Shown here: positions 5,786-11,940 of the stretch, piece after piece
Layout of the letters: every line of letters starts with the position of its first letter
Numbering within the stretch: position 1 is the first letter of the stretch
Assembly (NCBI GenBank): GCA_015065045.1
Contig: SVRB01000042.1
Location: forward strand, 1 to 11,940
DNA: 11,940 nt
Source of the DNA: Oscillospiraceae bacterium
GTDB taxonomy: Bacteria > Bacillota > Clostridia > Oscillospirales > CAG-272
Direction: 5' to 3'
Program-made: the position numbers and the translations under genes
The notes under the pieces: generated by a model
What the model was told of the DNA's origin: nothing
What the model saw: the letters and a program-made list of their open reading frames with translations, nothing else
Database searches by the model: none

Positions 5786-6351
5786 TAATTTCAGGATTAA
5801 CAAAAAGGTTTGGAAAAAAGGTCATATTCGACAATTTCAACCTTGAGATCGGCAATAAAGGGATCATCGCTTTATCGGGTGAATCGGGTCGCGGAAAAAC
5901 GACACTTTTAAGAATGATTGCAGGGCTTGATAAAAAATATTCTGGCAAAATCGACCTTGGTAATATAAAAAAAATATCATACGTTTTCCAAGAAAGCAGA
6001 TTGCTTGAATCATGCACTGCCCTCGAAAACGTATCCCTCGTGTTAAAAAACACGGAAGAGGGTAAAAAAACTGCAGAAATGTGGTTAAAAAAACTCGGAC
6101 TTGAAGATGATATTCACACCTACCCTGATGAAATGTCAGGCGGAATGAAGCAAAGAGTTTCTATCGCAAGAGCGTTTGCCTATGACGGAGATTTGTTGCT
6201 TCTTGACGAAGCATTGAACGGTATTGACGCTGAAAGATGTATTTCGATTATGGATATGATTATCGAGTACGCAAAAGAAAAACCGTGCATTGTAGTTACC
6301 CATAACGAAGAACACTTAAAATACCTCGGATGCAAAGTGATAAAAATATAA
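5782..6351 (+). CDS. ABC transporter ATP-binding protein (SsuB/TauB-like, compact)
   Basis: The protein is 189 residues, and its ATG overlaps the permease stop by four bases. All nucleotide-binding motifs are in order: Walker A GESGRGKT (33-40), Q-loop Q70 (YVFQE), signature MSGGMKQR (118-125), Walker B LLLLDEAL (138-145, catalytic E143), D-loop NGID (146-149) and switch histidine H174 (VVTHNEEH). It is clearly shorter than the usual 240-260 residues of SsuB/TauB proteins. The enzyme ends soon after the H-loop, lacking the usual C-terminal extension, and also has a short segment between Walker A and the Q-loop. The residue after the catalytic glutamate is alanine rather than the common proline. 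All catalytic residues are present, so it should be active. It powers import by the preceding permease and binding protein. Confidence 0.93.
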   Translation: MIISGLTKRFGKKVIFDNFNLEIGNKGIIALSGESGRGKTTLLRMIAGLDKKYSGKIDLGNIKKISYVFQESRLLESCTALENVSLVLKNTEEGKKTAEMWLKKLGLEDDIHTYPDEMSGGMKQRVSIARAFAYDGDLLLLDEALNGIDAERCISIMDMIIEYAKEKPCIVVTHNEEHLKYLGCKVIKI

Positions 6352-6386
6352 AAAAATGAAAAAATACAGACTATCATAAAATGCAA

Positions 6387-6422
6387 AAAACAGGCAGAAA
6401 GCCTTTACTTTCTGCCTGTTTT
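6387..6422 (+). terminator. Terminator of the Crp/Fnr-transporter operon
   Basis: A perfect 15-base-pair stem (6387-6401 with 6408-6422) with a six-base loop ends in TTTT. The stem begins with four adenines, so the thymine run forms part of the stem. It begins 35 bases past the ATPase stop and closes the operon. Confidence 0.85.
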
Positions 6423-6481
6423 GTGTTACACTGAAATCGGAGGGATGAAAATAGAATAAGGATTTGACGGAGGTAAGTATT

Positions 6482-6898
6482 ATGAAAAAACTTTTTATAT
6501 CTTTTTTAGCATTCTTAATTGTACTTTCATTAGCAAGCTGTAATGTAAATCTGTTTTCACCAAACAACATATCACATTATTTAACAGAAGAAAATGGAAA
6601 CCAGTATCTTATTTTGCCCATTTCAAAGGACAAGGTGCTGATTTCGGATACAGAAGCGCAGTATTTGAATGATATCAATGTTGCCATGCTAAAATCTGCC
6701 GAAGAAAAAATCAGCGAAGAAGCCTCAAAATATCCGGATGACTGGGACTTCTATATATCCATTTATGAAGGTCAACTTTGCCTTTGTACCGAGATAATCG
6801 TAGATATTGAGCCTCCTGAAAACCCCAAAGACGGTTTGATTGGTGGATGTGGTATTGACCATGAGCATATATTTATTAGAGAACGAATCACAAAATAA
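6482..6898 (+). CDS. Small putative lipoprotein of unknown function
   Basis: The protein is 138 residues. ATG 6482 is chosen because GGAGG (6469-6473) lies eight bases upstream; a start at 6464 would precede that site. A lipoprotein signal peptide is evident: MKK, a hydrophobic core, and lipobox LASC with C20 as the lipid-bearing residue. The mature part is small, acidic and without further membrane segments. Near the end are C100 and C102 (CLC), C123 (GGCG) and H127/H129 (DHEH), a cluster that could bind metal; this is speculation from residue spacing. The family was not recognised. The gene sits between two terminators and convergent to the PHP gene. No convincing promoter was found in the short gap upstream, only a weak TAGAAT at 6452-6457, so transcription may depend partly on read-through. 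Confidence 0.75.
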   Translation: MKKLFISFLAFLIVLSLASCNVNLFSPNNISHYLTEENGNQYLILPISKDKVLISDTEAQYLNDINVAMLKSAEEKISEEASKYPDDWDFYISIYEGQLCLCTEIIVDIEPPENPKDGLIGGCGIDHEHIFIRERITK

Positions 6899-6935
6899 AT
6901 CTATTTTCCAAACTCCAATCACAAAATAGACAAAC

Positions 6936-6966
6936 ACCCCGACAGACCTTGAAAATCTGTCGGGGT
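6936..6966. terminator. Shared bidirectional terminator between convergent genes
   Basis: An 11-base-pair stem built on CCCCGACAGA (6937-6946) and TCTGTCGGGG (6956-6965), closed by an outer A-T pair with a nine-base loop. It lies 37 bases past the lipoprotein stop and 25 bases past the PHP gene stop. Mixed T-rich sequence follows on both sides, so it can serve both directions, though neither thymine run is perfect. Confidence 0.75.
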
Positions 6967-6991
6967 TAATTATTTTCCTCAAAGCATTATT

Positions 6992-7681
6992 TTATTTTGT
7001 TGTGATTTGGAAATCCTTTGCTTTGATCATTGAAATAAGGTCGAATATATCCTCGGGCTGTCTTTCAAAAAGCATACCGCCGCCAAACATTTTTTCCTCG
7101 CGATGCGTATCTGTTCCCGCTGTCTGCGGCAGGTTAGTCTGGTCAGCATAAAACTTTGCAAAATAATTGTATTCAGGCGGGAACCATCCTTCTCCATTCG
7201 CTCCGTTATACACCTCAATAGCGTCAACGTGCTGAGGATAAAGATGTATGCCCCTGCTGCTTCCCTTCAAATACATTCTACAAGGGTGCGCTTGAATAAT
7301 AAATCCACCATTTTCTCTGAAGAAAGTAAGCGCTTCTTCAATCGGGAGCTCAGGAATTTCAGGATGCTTAATGAGAAAATCCTCATAAAGACCGTACACA
7401 AGAAAATCGGTTCTTCTTTCAGGATACTCAAAGCCTGCAAACACCTTAAGACCTATTTCGTCCCCTCTTTTTTTTGCCGCCTTATAGCCGTCAAACTGAC
7501 GCATTATTCTCTCTTCCCAAGGAAGATCCTTCGGAATTCTTGAGCTTCCGTTTACAAAATGGTCGGTTACAACGATACCGTCATAGCCCTTTTCTTTGAA
7601 TAATTCAGCCATTCTTGCACCGTCTGTATACGCGCAATAGCTTACCTCGGACGTATGCATATGAATATCCCATTTAAACAT
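6992..7681 (-). CDS. PHP-domain metal-dependent phosphoesterase-like protein
   Basis: The protein is 229 residues and consists of one PHP domain. Metal-ligand motifs of the family are visible in order: HxH H7/H9 (DIHMH), TDH 39-41, E85 (FAGFEY), H132 (QAHPCR), and D191/H193 (GTDTH). PHP domains form a distorted barrel holding a cluster of up to three metal ions and hydrolyse phosphate esters; relatives include histidinol phosphatase and nucleoside-monophosphate-cleaving enzymes. All metal ligands seem intact, so it is probably catalytically active; the substrate is unknown. ATG 7681 is supported by AAAAGGG, whose G run ends eight bases upstream. The gene is monocistronic, convergent with the lipoprotein gene and divergent from lon. 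Histidinol phosphatase is not assigned because there is no his gene nearby. Confidence 0.88.
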   Translation of the reverse strand: MFKWDIHMHTSEVSYCAYTDGARMAELFKEKGYDGIVVTDHFVNGSSRIPKDLPWEERIMRQFDGYKAAKKRGDEIGLKVFAGFEYPERRTDFLVYGLYEDFLIKHPEIPELPIEEALTFFRENGGFIIQAHPCRMYLKGSSRGIHLYPQHVDAIEVYNGANGEGWFPPEYNYFAKFYADQTNLPQTAGTDTHREEKMFGGGMLFERQPEDIFDLISMIKAKDFQITTK

Positions 7682-7729
7682 ATCTATATCCCTTTTCTTT
7701 AAAAAATCACTCTTTATACTACCCTACAG

Positions 7730-7756
7730 TTTATACCCATAACAAATAAAAGTCAA
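7730..7756 (-). promoter_or_regulatory. Possible promoter of the PHP gene
   Basis: On the minus strand TTGACT (7756-7751) is followed by TATAAA (7735-7730). The spacing is only 15 bases, two shorter than ideal, so the call is tentative. Nothing better is seen between the PHP start and the lon promoter. Confidence 0.35.
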
Positions 7757-7838
7757 TCATTTCCGACAAAAAACATATGAAGCGTAAATTACTTTAATCA
7801 AAATTTATATATTATATTATAATATTTATAAAAAATAG

Positions 7839-7867
7839 TGGAAATTTTATATATTGTGTGCTATAAT
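7839..7867 (+). promoter_or_regulatory. Promoter of the lon-engB-lysA unit
   Basis: A perfect TATAAT (7862-7867) is preceded by TGC (7859-7861), making an extended -10. At 17 bases upstream lies TGGAAA (7839-7844), matching four of six -35 bases. A very AT-rich tract from about 7800 to 7838 could act as an UP element. Transcription would start near 7874, leaving a leader of about 63 bases. No CIRCE or CtsR heat-shock operator is present. Confidence 0.7.
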
Positions 7868-7875
7868 GTATTATT

Positions 7876-7902
7876 AACTGCATCTTTACCGTAAAGACAG
7901 TT
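7876..7902 (+). promoter_or_regulatory. Inverted repeat in the lon leader
   Basis: CTTTAC (7884-7889) and GTAAAG (7891-7896) flank a single base, enclosed by AACTG (7876-7880) and CAGTT (7898-7902). As DNA it lies just past the predicted start and could be an operator. As RNA it could form a small hairpin before the ribosome binding site. Which, if either, is unknown. Confidence 0.4.
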
Positions 7903-7936
7903 GATCGACAAGAACGGCAACACTAAGGAGACTCCA

Positions 7937-10363
7937 ATGATAAAGTATATAGAAAAAGCAGAAAAAATGACGTTACAAGTTATTCCGCTCCGCGGATTTA
8001 TTATATTCCCGTCTATTCCTCAGAGCATTGAGATATCAGATAAAACGTTAAAAAAACATTGCATTGCGGCAAAGGATGCCGACGAGCCCGTATTGCTTAT
8101 TTCTCTCAAGGATATATCAAGCAAGACCTACGAAAATGCAAACGATTTTGTTACTGTCGGAACAGCGGCAAAAATAAAAGATTACCTCAAGCTCCCGAAC
8201 GGTAAGCTTCGCATTATATTTGACGGTATGTGCAGAGCGACCTTGCTTTCGGTTACAAAAAAGGGGGACAAGCTTTTTGCTGAAACTCTTTGCAAAAAGA
8301 TTACTGCCGAAAACGAGGGCGGTATTAAGGGCGAAGCATTGATCAGAGAAACGGTTCTCACTTTCGAAAAGTTCTCAAAATATATTCCCAATCTTTCCGA
8401 AGACGTATCTCTTTCCATAAAGACAATAAAATCAATGGGATTTCTTGCGGACTATATTGCAGTTAATATCCTCACTTCAATAGACGATAAACAGGCTATC
8501 CTCGATGAGTATGATCCTTTCAAGCGTCTTGAAAAGCTGAATATCATCTTGGAAAAAGAATCAAGAATCTTTGAAACTGAGCTTTTAATCCACAAAAAAG
8601 TTGTTGCAAGACTTGAATCAAACCAAAGAGAACACTATCTCCGCGAACAGCTCAAGGTTATTCAAAACGAGCTCGGACACGGGGATTCGGATAACGAAAT
8701 TGAAGAATATTTCGAATCCATATACAACAAAAAGCTTCCCAAGGAAGTTGAAGCAAAGCTTATAAAAGAAGTTAACAAGCTTCAGAAAATGCCATTCGGT
8801 TCGGCTGAAAGCGCAGTTATAAGAACTTATCTCGATACCTGCATTGAGCTTCCTTGGACAAAGAGCACAAAGGACAGAGTTGATACTGCATACGCCAAGA
8901 AAATACTTGACAGAGACCACGACGGGCTCGAAAAGGTAAAAGAAAGAATCATCGAATATCTTTCCGTTAAGCAGTTGAATCCCGAGCTAAAAAATCAAAT
9001 TATATGTCTTGCAGGTCCTCCCGGAACGGGTAAGACGTCTATTGCACAGTCTATCGCTACTGCGATGAACCGTAAATACGTGAGAGTTGCTCTCGGCGGT
9101 ATAAGAGACGAAGCAGACATAAGAGGTCACAGAAAAACTTACGTCGGAGCTATGCCCGGACGAATAATAAACGCTGTTAAACAGGCAGGAGTAAACAATC
9201 CGCTTATACTTCTTGATGAGATAGATAAGCTCACACGCGATTCACACGGAGACCCGTCTTCAGCCCTTCTTGAAGTGCTTGACGGCGAACAGAACAAAAA
9301 CTTCCGCGATCATTTTATTGAGCTTCCCTTCGACCTCTCTCAGTGTATGTTTATTGCTACGGCAAACACTCTTGATACGATACCGAAGCCGTTGCTCGAC
9401 AGAATGGAAATTATTGAGCTTCAGATATACACAAGAACGGAAAAGCTTGCTATTGCAAAAAATCATCTTGTTCCAAAGCAGCTTAAAAGACACGGACTTT
9501 TGAAAAGACAGCTCCGTTTTGAAGACAGCGCGATATTCGAGCTTATAGATTTCTACACACGCGAGGCGGGTGTCCGTAATCTCGAAAGAGAAATATCGTC
9601 TATCTGCCGAAAGGTTGCAAAGAAAATCGTTGAAAACGAAATAAACGTATGCCGTCTTACAGACAAAAACATAAAAGACTATCTTGGCGGCAGAAAGGTT
9701 CTTCCCGACGCTGTTTGCGAATACGACGAGATAGGTACCGTAAACGGACTTGCATACACGTCTGTAGGCGGAGATCTTTTGAAGATCGAGGCTGTTACAA
9801 TGTCAGGTACAGGCAAGATCGAGCTTACAGGTTCTCTCGGAGACGTTATGAAGGAATCCGCAAAGGCGGCTGTAAGCTATATCCGCAGCAACTGCGAAAG
9901 ATTTAACATCGATCCCGACTTCTACAAGAACAAGGATATACATATACACGTTCCTGAGGGCGCAGTTCCCAAGGACGGCCCTTCTGCAGGTGTAACTCTT
10001 ACCACAGCTCTTTTGAGTGAGCTTACACAGAAAAAGGTAAGACGCGACGTTGCTATGACGGGAGAAATAACCCTTCGCGGAAAGGTTCTCGCGATAGGCG
10101 GTCTCAGAGAAAAAACAATGGCGGCATACAAAGCGGGTGTAAAAACCGTGCTTATCCCCGCAGATAACGCAAAAGACATAGAGGATATCGACAGTCAGGT
10201 TAAGGAAAATATTGAGATAATTCTCTGCTCTACTATCGATGACGTTATAAAGAATGCTTTTGCTGACGAAAAAATGTCAAAAAAGACGGTTCTTGAAAAC
10301 ATTAAAGGAACCGATATTCTAAGTATACCCGTAAATTCATCACGTGCGACGAGGTCAATATGA
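7937..10363 (+). CDS. lon: ATP-dependent protease Lon (LonA type)
   Basis: The protein is 808 residues, slightly longer than typical LonA (about 775-815). ATG 7937 is chosen because AAGGAG (7925-7930) lies six bases upstream; the open frame reaches TTG 7901 but without a site. The N-terminal Lon substrate-binding domain begins at about 11 (VIPLRGFIIFP). The AAA+ module has Walker A GPPGTGKT (360-367) and Walker B LILLDEIDK with D427/E428. The C-terminal protease domain has the Ser-Lys dyad S683 (KDGPSAG) and K726 (GGLREK), 43 residues apart as in E. coli. Lon degrades misfolded and selected regulatory proteins in the cytoplasm as a hexamer. No transmembrane segment is seen in the AAA module, which excludes LonB. 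Its stop overlaps the engB start by four bases (ATGA), so the two are translationally coupled, an arrangement also known in Bacillus. Confidence 0.97.
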   Translation: MIKYIEKAEKMTLQVIPLRGFIIFPSIPQSIEISDKTLKKHCIAAKDADEPVLLISLKDISSKTYENANDFVTVGTAAKIKDYLKLPNGKLRIIFDGMCRATLLSVTKKGDKLFAETLCKKITAENEGGIKGEALIRETVLTFEKFSKYIPNLSEDVSLSIKTIKSMGFLADYIAVNILTSIDDKQAILDEYDPFKRLEKLNIILEKESRIFETELLIHKKVVARLESNQREHYLREQLKVIQNELGHGDSDNEIEEYFESIYNKKLPKEVEAKLIKEVNKLQKMPFGSAESAVIRTYLDTCIELPWTKSTKDRVDTAYAKKILDRDHDGLEKVKERIIEYLSVKQLNPELKNQIICLAGPPGTGKTSIAQSIATAMNRKYVRVALGGIRDEADIRGHRKTYVGAMPGRIINAVKQAGVNNPLILLDEIDKLTRDSHGDPSSALLEVLDGEQNKNFRDHFIELPFDLSQCMFIATANTLDTIPKPLLDRMEIIELQIYTRTEKLAIAKNHLVPKQLKRHGLLKRQLRFEDSAIFELIDFYTREAGVRNLEREISSICRKVAKKIVENEINVCRLTDKNIKDYLGGRKVLPDAVCEYDEIGTVNGLAYTSVGGDLLKIEAVTMSGTGKIELTGSLGDVMKESAKAAVSYIRSNCERFNIDPDFYKNKDIHIHVPEGAVPKDGPSAGVTLTTALLSELTQKKVRRDVAMTGEITLRGKVLAIGGLREKTMAAYKAGVKTVLIPADNAKDIEDIDSQVKENIEIILCSTIDDVIKNAFADEKMSKKTVLENIKGTDILSIPVNSSRATRSI

Positions 10364-10965
10364 AACTGAATATTCAGAACTCAAATCTTGAAATTACAGC
10401 AGGAACAACGTCACAGTTCCCCTCATTCTCATTACCGCAGGTTGCTTTTTCAGGCAGATCAAACGTAGGAAAAAGCTCGCTTATAAACACCTTGCTCGGC
10501 AGAAAAAAACTTGCAAGAGTAAGCTCTGCTCCCGGTAAGACTATTACGGTAAACTTTTACTCTGTTGACAAAAAGCTTTATCTTGTAGACCTTCCCGGTT
10601 ACGGATATGCAAAGAGAAGTATCGAAGATAAAAAAAGATGGTCGGGGCTGACCGACGGTTTCTTTACTGCGAGAAATGAAAACGACAATTCATTAAAAGC
10701 AGTGGCTCAGCTTATTGATATGAAAGCAGGGCCTACTGCAGACGATGAGATGATGCTCGAATATTTGAACGCTGTCGGAATACCTTATTTTATCGTAGTT
10801 ACAAAATCCGATAAAACAAACAAGACCGACCGAAACAAAATGCTCGAATATATAAAAACGCACCCTCTTGTTAAGGAAGGCACGACTATTATTCCCTTTT
10901 CTTCATTGAAAAACGAAGGCAAGGACGAAGTTTGGTCTGCAATTATGAGCTATTGCGATAAATAA
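10360..10965 (+). CDS. engB: Ribosome biogenesis GTPase EngB/YsxC (YihA)
   Basis: The protein is 201 residues, a normal length for the family. GTPase motifs: G1 GRSNVGKS (32-39), a G2-region threonine in the TITVNF segment (61-66), G3 DLPG (77-80, in DLPGYGYA), G4 TKSD (148-151) and a G5-like SSL in PFSSLKNEGKDE. The surrounding PQVAFSGRSNVGKSSL and RVSSAPGKT are diagnostic for EngB. It is an essential GTPase for late assembly of the 50S ribosomal subunit. GAGG (10351-10354) sits five bases upstream of the ATG inside the end of lon, and the start overlaps the lon stop. The lon-engB order matches B. subtilis lonA-ysxC. Confidence 0.97.
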   Translation: MKLNIQNSNLEITAGTTSQFPSFSLPQVAFSGRSNVGKSSLINTLLGRKKLARVSSAPGKTITVNFYSVDKKLYLVDLPGYGYAKRSIEDKKRWSGLTDGFFTARNENDNSLKAVAQLIDMKAGPTADDEMMLEYLNAVGIPYFIVVTKSDKTNKTDRNKMLEYIKTHPLVKEGTTIIPFSSLKNEGKDEVWSAIMSYCDK

Positions 10966-10996
10966 CATTTGGACTCAATTTTTTGGAGATTTAATT

Positions 10997-11940
10997 ATGT
11001 TACACAAAAATTTAGGAATAAATTCACAGAACAGATTAACCTTTTGCGGATATGATACAGTAGAACTCGCAAAGGAATACGGAACCCCCGTTTACGTTAT
11101 GGACGAAGATCTCATAAGAGAAAACTGCAGAACTTATAAAACAGCTCTCGAAAAGAACTTCGGCAAAGGCAGTATGCCCCTTTACGCAAGCAAGGCGTTT
11201 TCTTGCAAGAAGATATATGAGATTGCAAAAGAAGAAGGCATCGGCTGCGACGTTGTATCGGGCGGAGAGCTTTACACTGTTTACAAATCGGGCTTTCCTA
11301 TGGAAAACGTATTCTTCCACGGAAACAACAAGACGGACAACGATATTATACTCGCGCTCGACTGCAAGATAGGTTACTTTGTTGTTGATAACAACGAAGA
11401 ATTACTTGAAATCAACAGACAAGCGGCAGAAAGAAATATTAAACAGAAGATATTACTCAGAATCACTCCCGGAATCGACCCCCATACACACAAGGCTATC
11501 GTAACCGGAAGCGTTGATTCAAAGTTCGGCTCGGCTATCGAGACGGGTCAGGCTATGGAAATAGTAAAGACTGCTCTTTCTATGTCTAACCTTATCCTTG
11601 ACGGACTCCATTGTCATATCGGTTCACAGATATTCGAATGTGAGCCCTTCACTGATGCTGCTGATATTATGATCAAATTTATCAAGCAGATCAAGGACGA
11701 AACGGGCGCTGAAATGAACGTTTTGAACCTCGGCGGCGGTATGGGTGTCAGATATATCGAAGAAGACCCCGTTATCGACTACGGAAAGAATATTGATAAA
11801 ATCGCAGAAAAAATTAAGACTTTTGCTGAAAATAACGGCATAAAAATGCCTATAATCTTGATGGAACCCGGTCGTTCACTCGTTGCGGCTGCAGGCATTA
11901 CATTATACACAGTCGGAAGCGTAAAAGAGATAACAGGCTT
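10997..11940 (+). CDS. lysA: Diaminopimelate decarboxylase (partial, C-terminus beyond window)
   Basis: The frame runs off the right edge with 314 codons visible; the family is about 410-430 residues. ATG 10997 has GGAG (10985-10988) eight bases upstream. The enzyme removes CO2 from meso-diaminopimelate to give L-lysine, the last step of lysine synthesis, using pyridoxal phosphate in an alanine-racemase-type barrel. Visible features: the PLP-binding lysine K66 (YASKAF), GCDVVSGGEL, H207 (HCHIGSQ), the glycine loop GGG 246-248 (NLGGGMGV) and EPGRS 290-294. The catalytic cysteine region of the C-terminal half lies outside the window. The gene follows engB after 31 bases without a terminator, so cotranscription with lon-engB is likely. 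Related ornithine/arginine or carboxynorspermidine decarboxylases share the fold, but the HIGSQ and EPGRS context supports LysA. Confidence 0.95.
   Translation, partial: MLHKNLGINSQNRLTFCGYDTVELAKEYGTPVYVMDEDLIRENCRTYKTALEKNFGKGSMPLYASKAFSCKKIYEIAKEEGIGCDVVSGGELYTVYKSGFPMENVFFHGNNKTDNDIILALDCKIGYFVVDNNEELLEINRQAAERNIKQKILLRITPGIDPHTHKAIVTGSVDSKFGSAIETGQAMEIVKTALSMSNLILDGLHCHIGSQIFECEPFTDAADIMIKFIKQIKDETGAEMNVLNLGGGMGVRYIEEDPVIDYGKNIDKIAEKIKTFAENNGIKMPIILMEPGRSLVAAAGITLYTVGSVKEITG

Noticed and set aside
6725..6982. 85-residue minus-strand frame over the lipoprotein gene end and shared terminator
   Set aside because: It contains the terminator stem, lacks a ribosome binding site and opposes a gene with a clear signal peptide.
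7103..7543. 146-residue plus-strand frame opposite the PHP gene
   Set aside because: It is an antisense shadow of a gene with intact metal-binding motifs, and its own translation is not protein-like.
7901..7936. TTG start adding 12 residues to Lon
   Set aside because: AAGGAG lies at the right distance from ATG 7937, and the added residues would overlap the leader inverted repeat.
7682..7936. CIRCE or CtsR heat-shock operator upstream of lon
   Set aside because: Neither the TTAGCACTC/GAGTGCTAA pair nor the GGTCAAA tandem repeat is present.
1..11940. CRISPR array, tRNA, rRNA, transposase or phage genes
   Set aside because: No regularly spaced direct repeats, cloverleaf or rRNA-like segments, or integrase/transposase motifs were seen on either strand.

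Overview
The window looks like chromosome from a low-GC, strictly anaerobic member of the Clostridia, probably a gut-type Firmicute. The evidence is: AT-rich codons; strong AGGAGG-type ribosome binding sites; sigma-A-like promoters with 17-base spacing; a NuoE/HndA-type hydrogenase or dehydrogenase subunit; a lon-engB gene pair as in Bacillus; and lipoproteins with Gram-positive-style lipoboxes. No rRNA, tRNA, CRISPR array, transposase or phage gene was found.

Layout. (1) Positions 1-378, minus strand: the N-terminal 126 residues of a thioredoxin-like [2Fe-2S] NuoE/HndA subunit, cut by the window edge, with a clear promoter at 460-488. (2) Positions 379-1191: about 800 bases without a credible gene. 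The right half changes abruptly to GC-rich sequence with a G-quadruplex motif, then a chain of strong hairpins and a 22-base perfect palindrome. It looks like an intergenic repeat or structured element. (3) Positions 1192-3021, minus strand: typA/bipA, complete, with its own promoter and terminator. (4) Positions 3323-6351, plus strand: a four-gene operon of Crp/Fnr-family regulator, lipoprotein substrate-binding protein, permease and ATPase. The start and stop codons overlap at all three junctions. A near-consensus promoter, a 16-base palindromic operator candidate just downstream of it, and a strong terminator frame the operon. (5) Positions 6482-6898, plus strand: a small unknown lipoprotein, sharing a terminator with the convergent PHP-domain metallophosphoesterase-like gene (6992-7681, minus strand). 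(6) Positions 7937-11940, plus strand: lon, engB and the first 314 codons of lysA, probably one transcription unit driven by an extended -10 promoter.

How the genes fit together. typA, lon, engB and lysA are housekeeping genes (stress and ribosome-associated GTPase, protein quality control, 50S assembly, lysine/diaminopimelate metabolism). The accessory interest lies in the Crp/Fnr-controlled importer, whose substrate cannot be read from sequence. Its regulator lacks the cAMP phosphate-binding arginine and carries a cysteine cluster. The structured intergenic block upstream of the redox gene is the other point of interest. Nothing here amounts to a demonstrated new system; the regulator-transporter module and the structured block are the two things worth testing.
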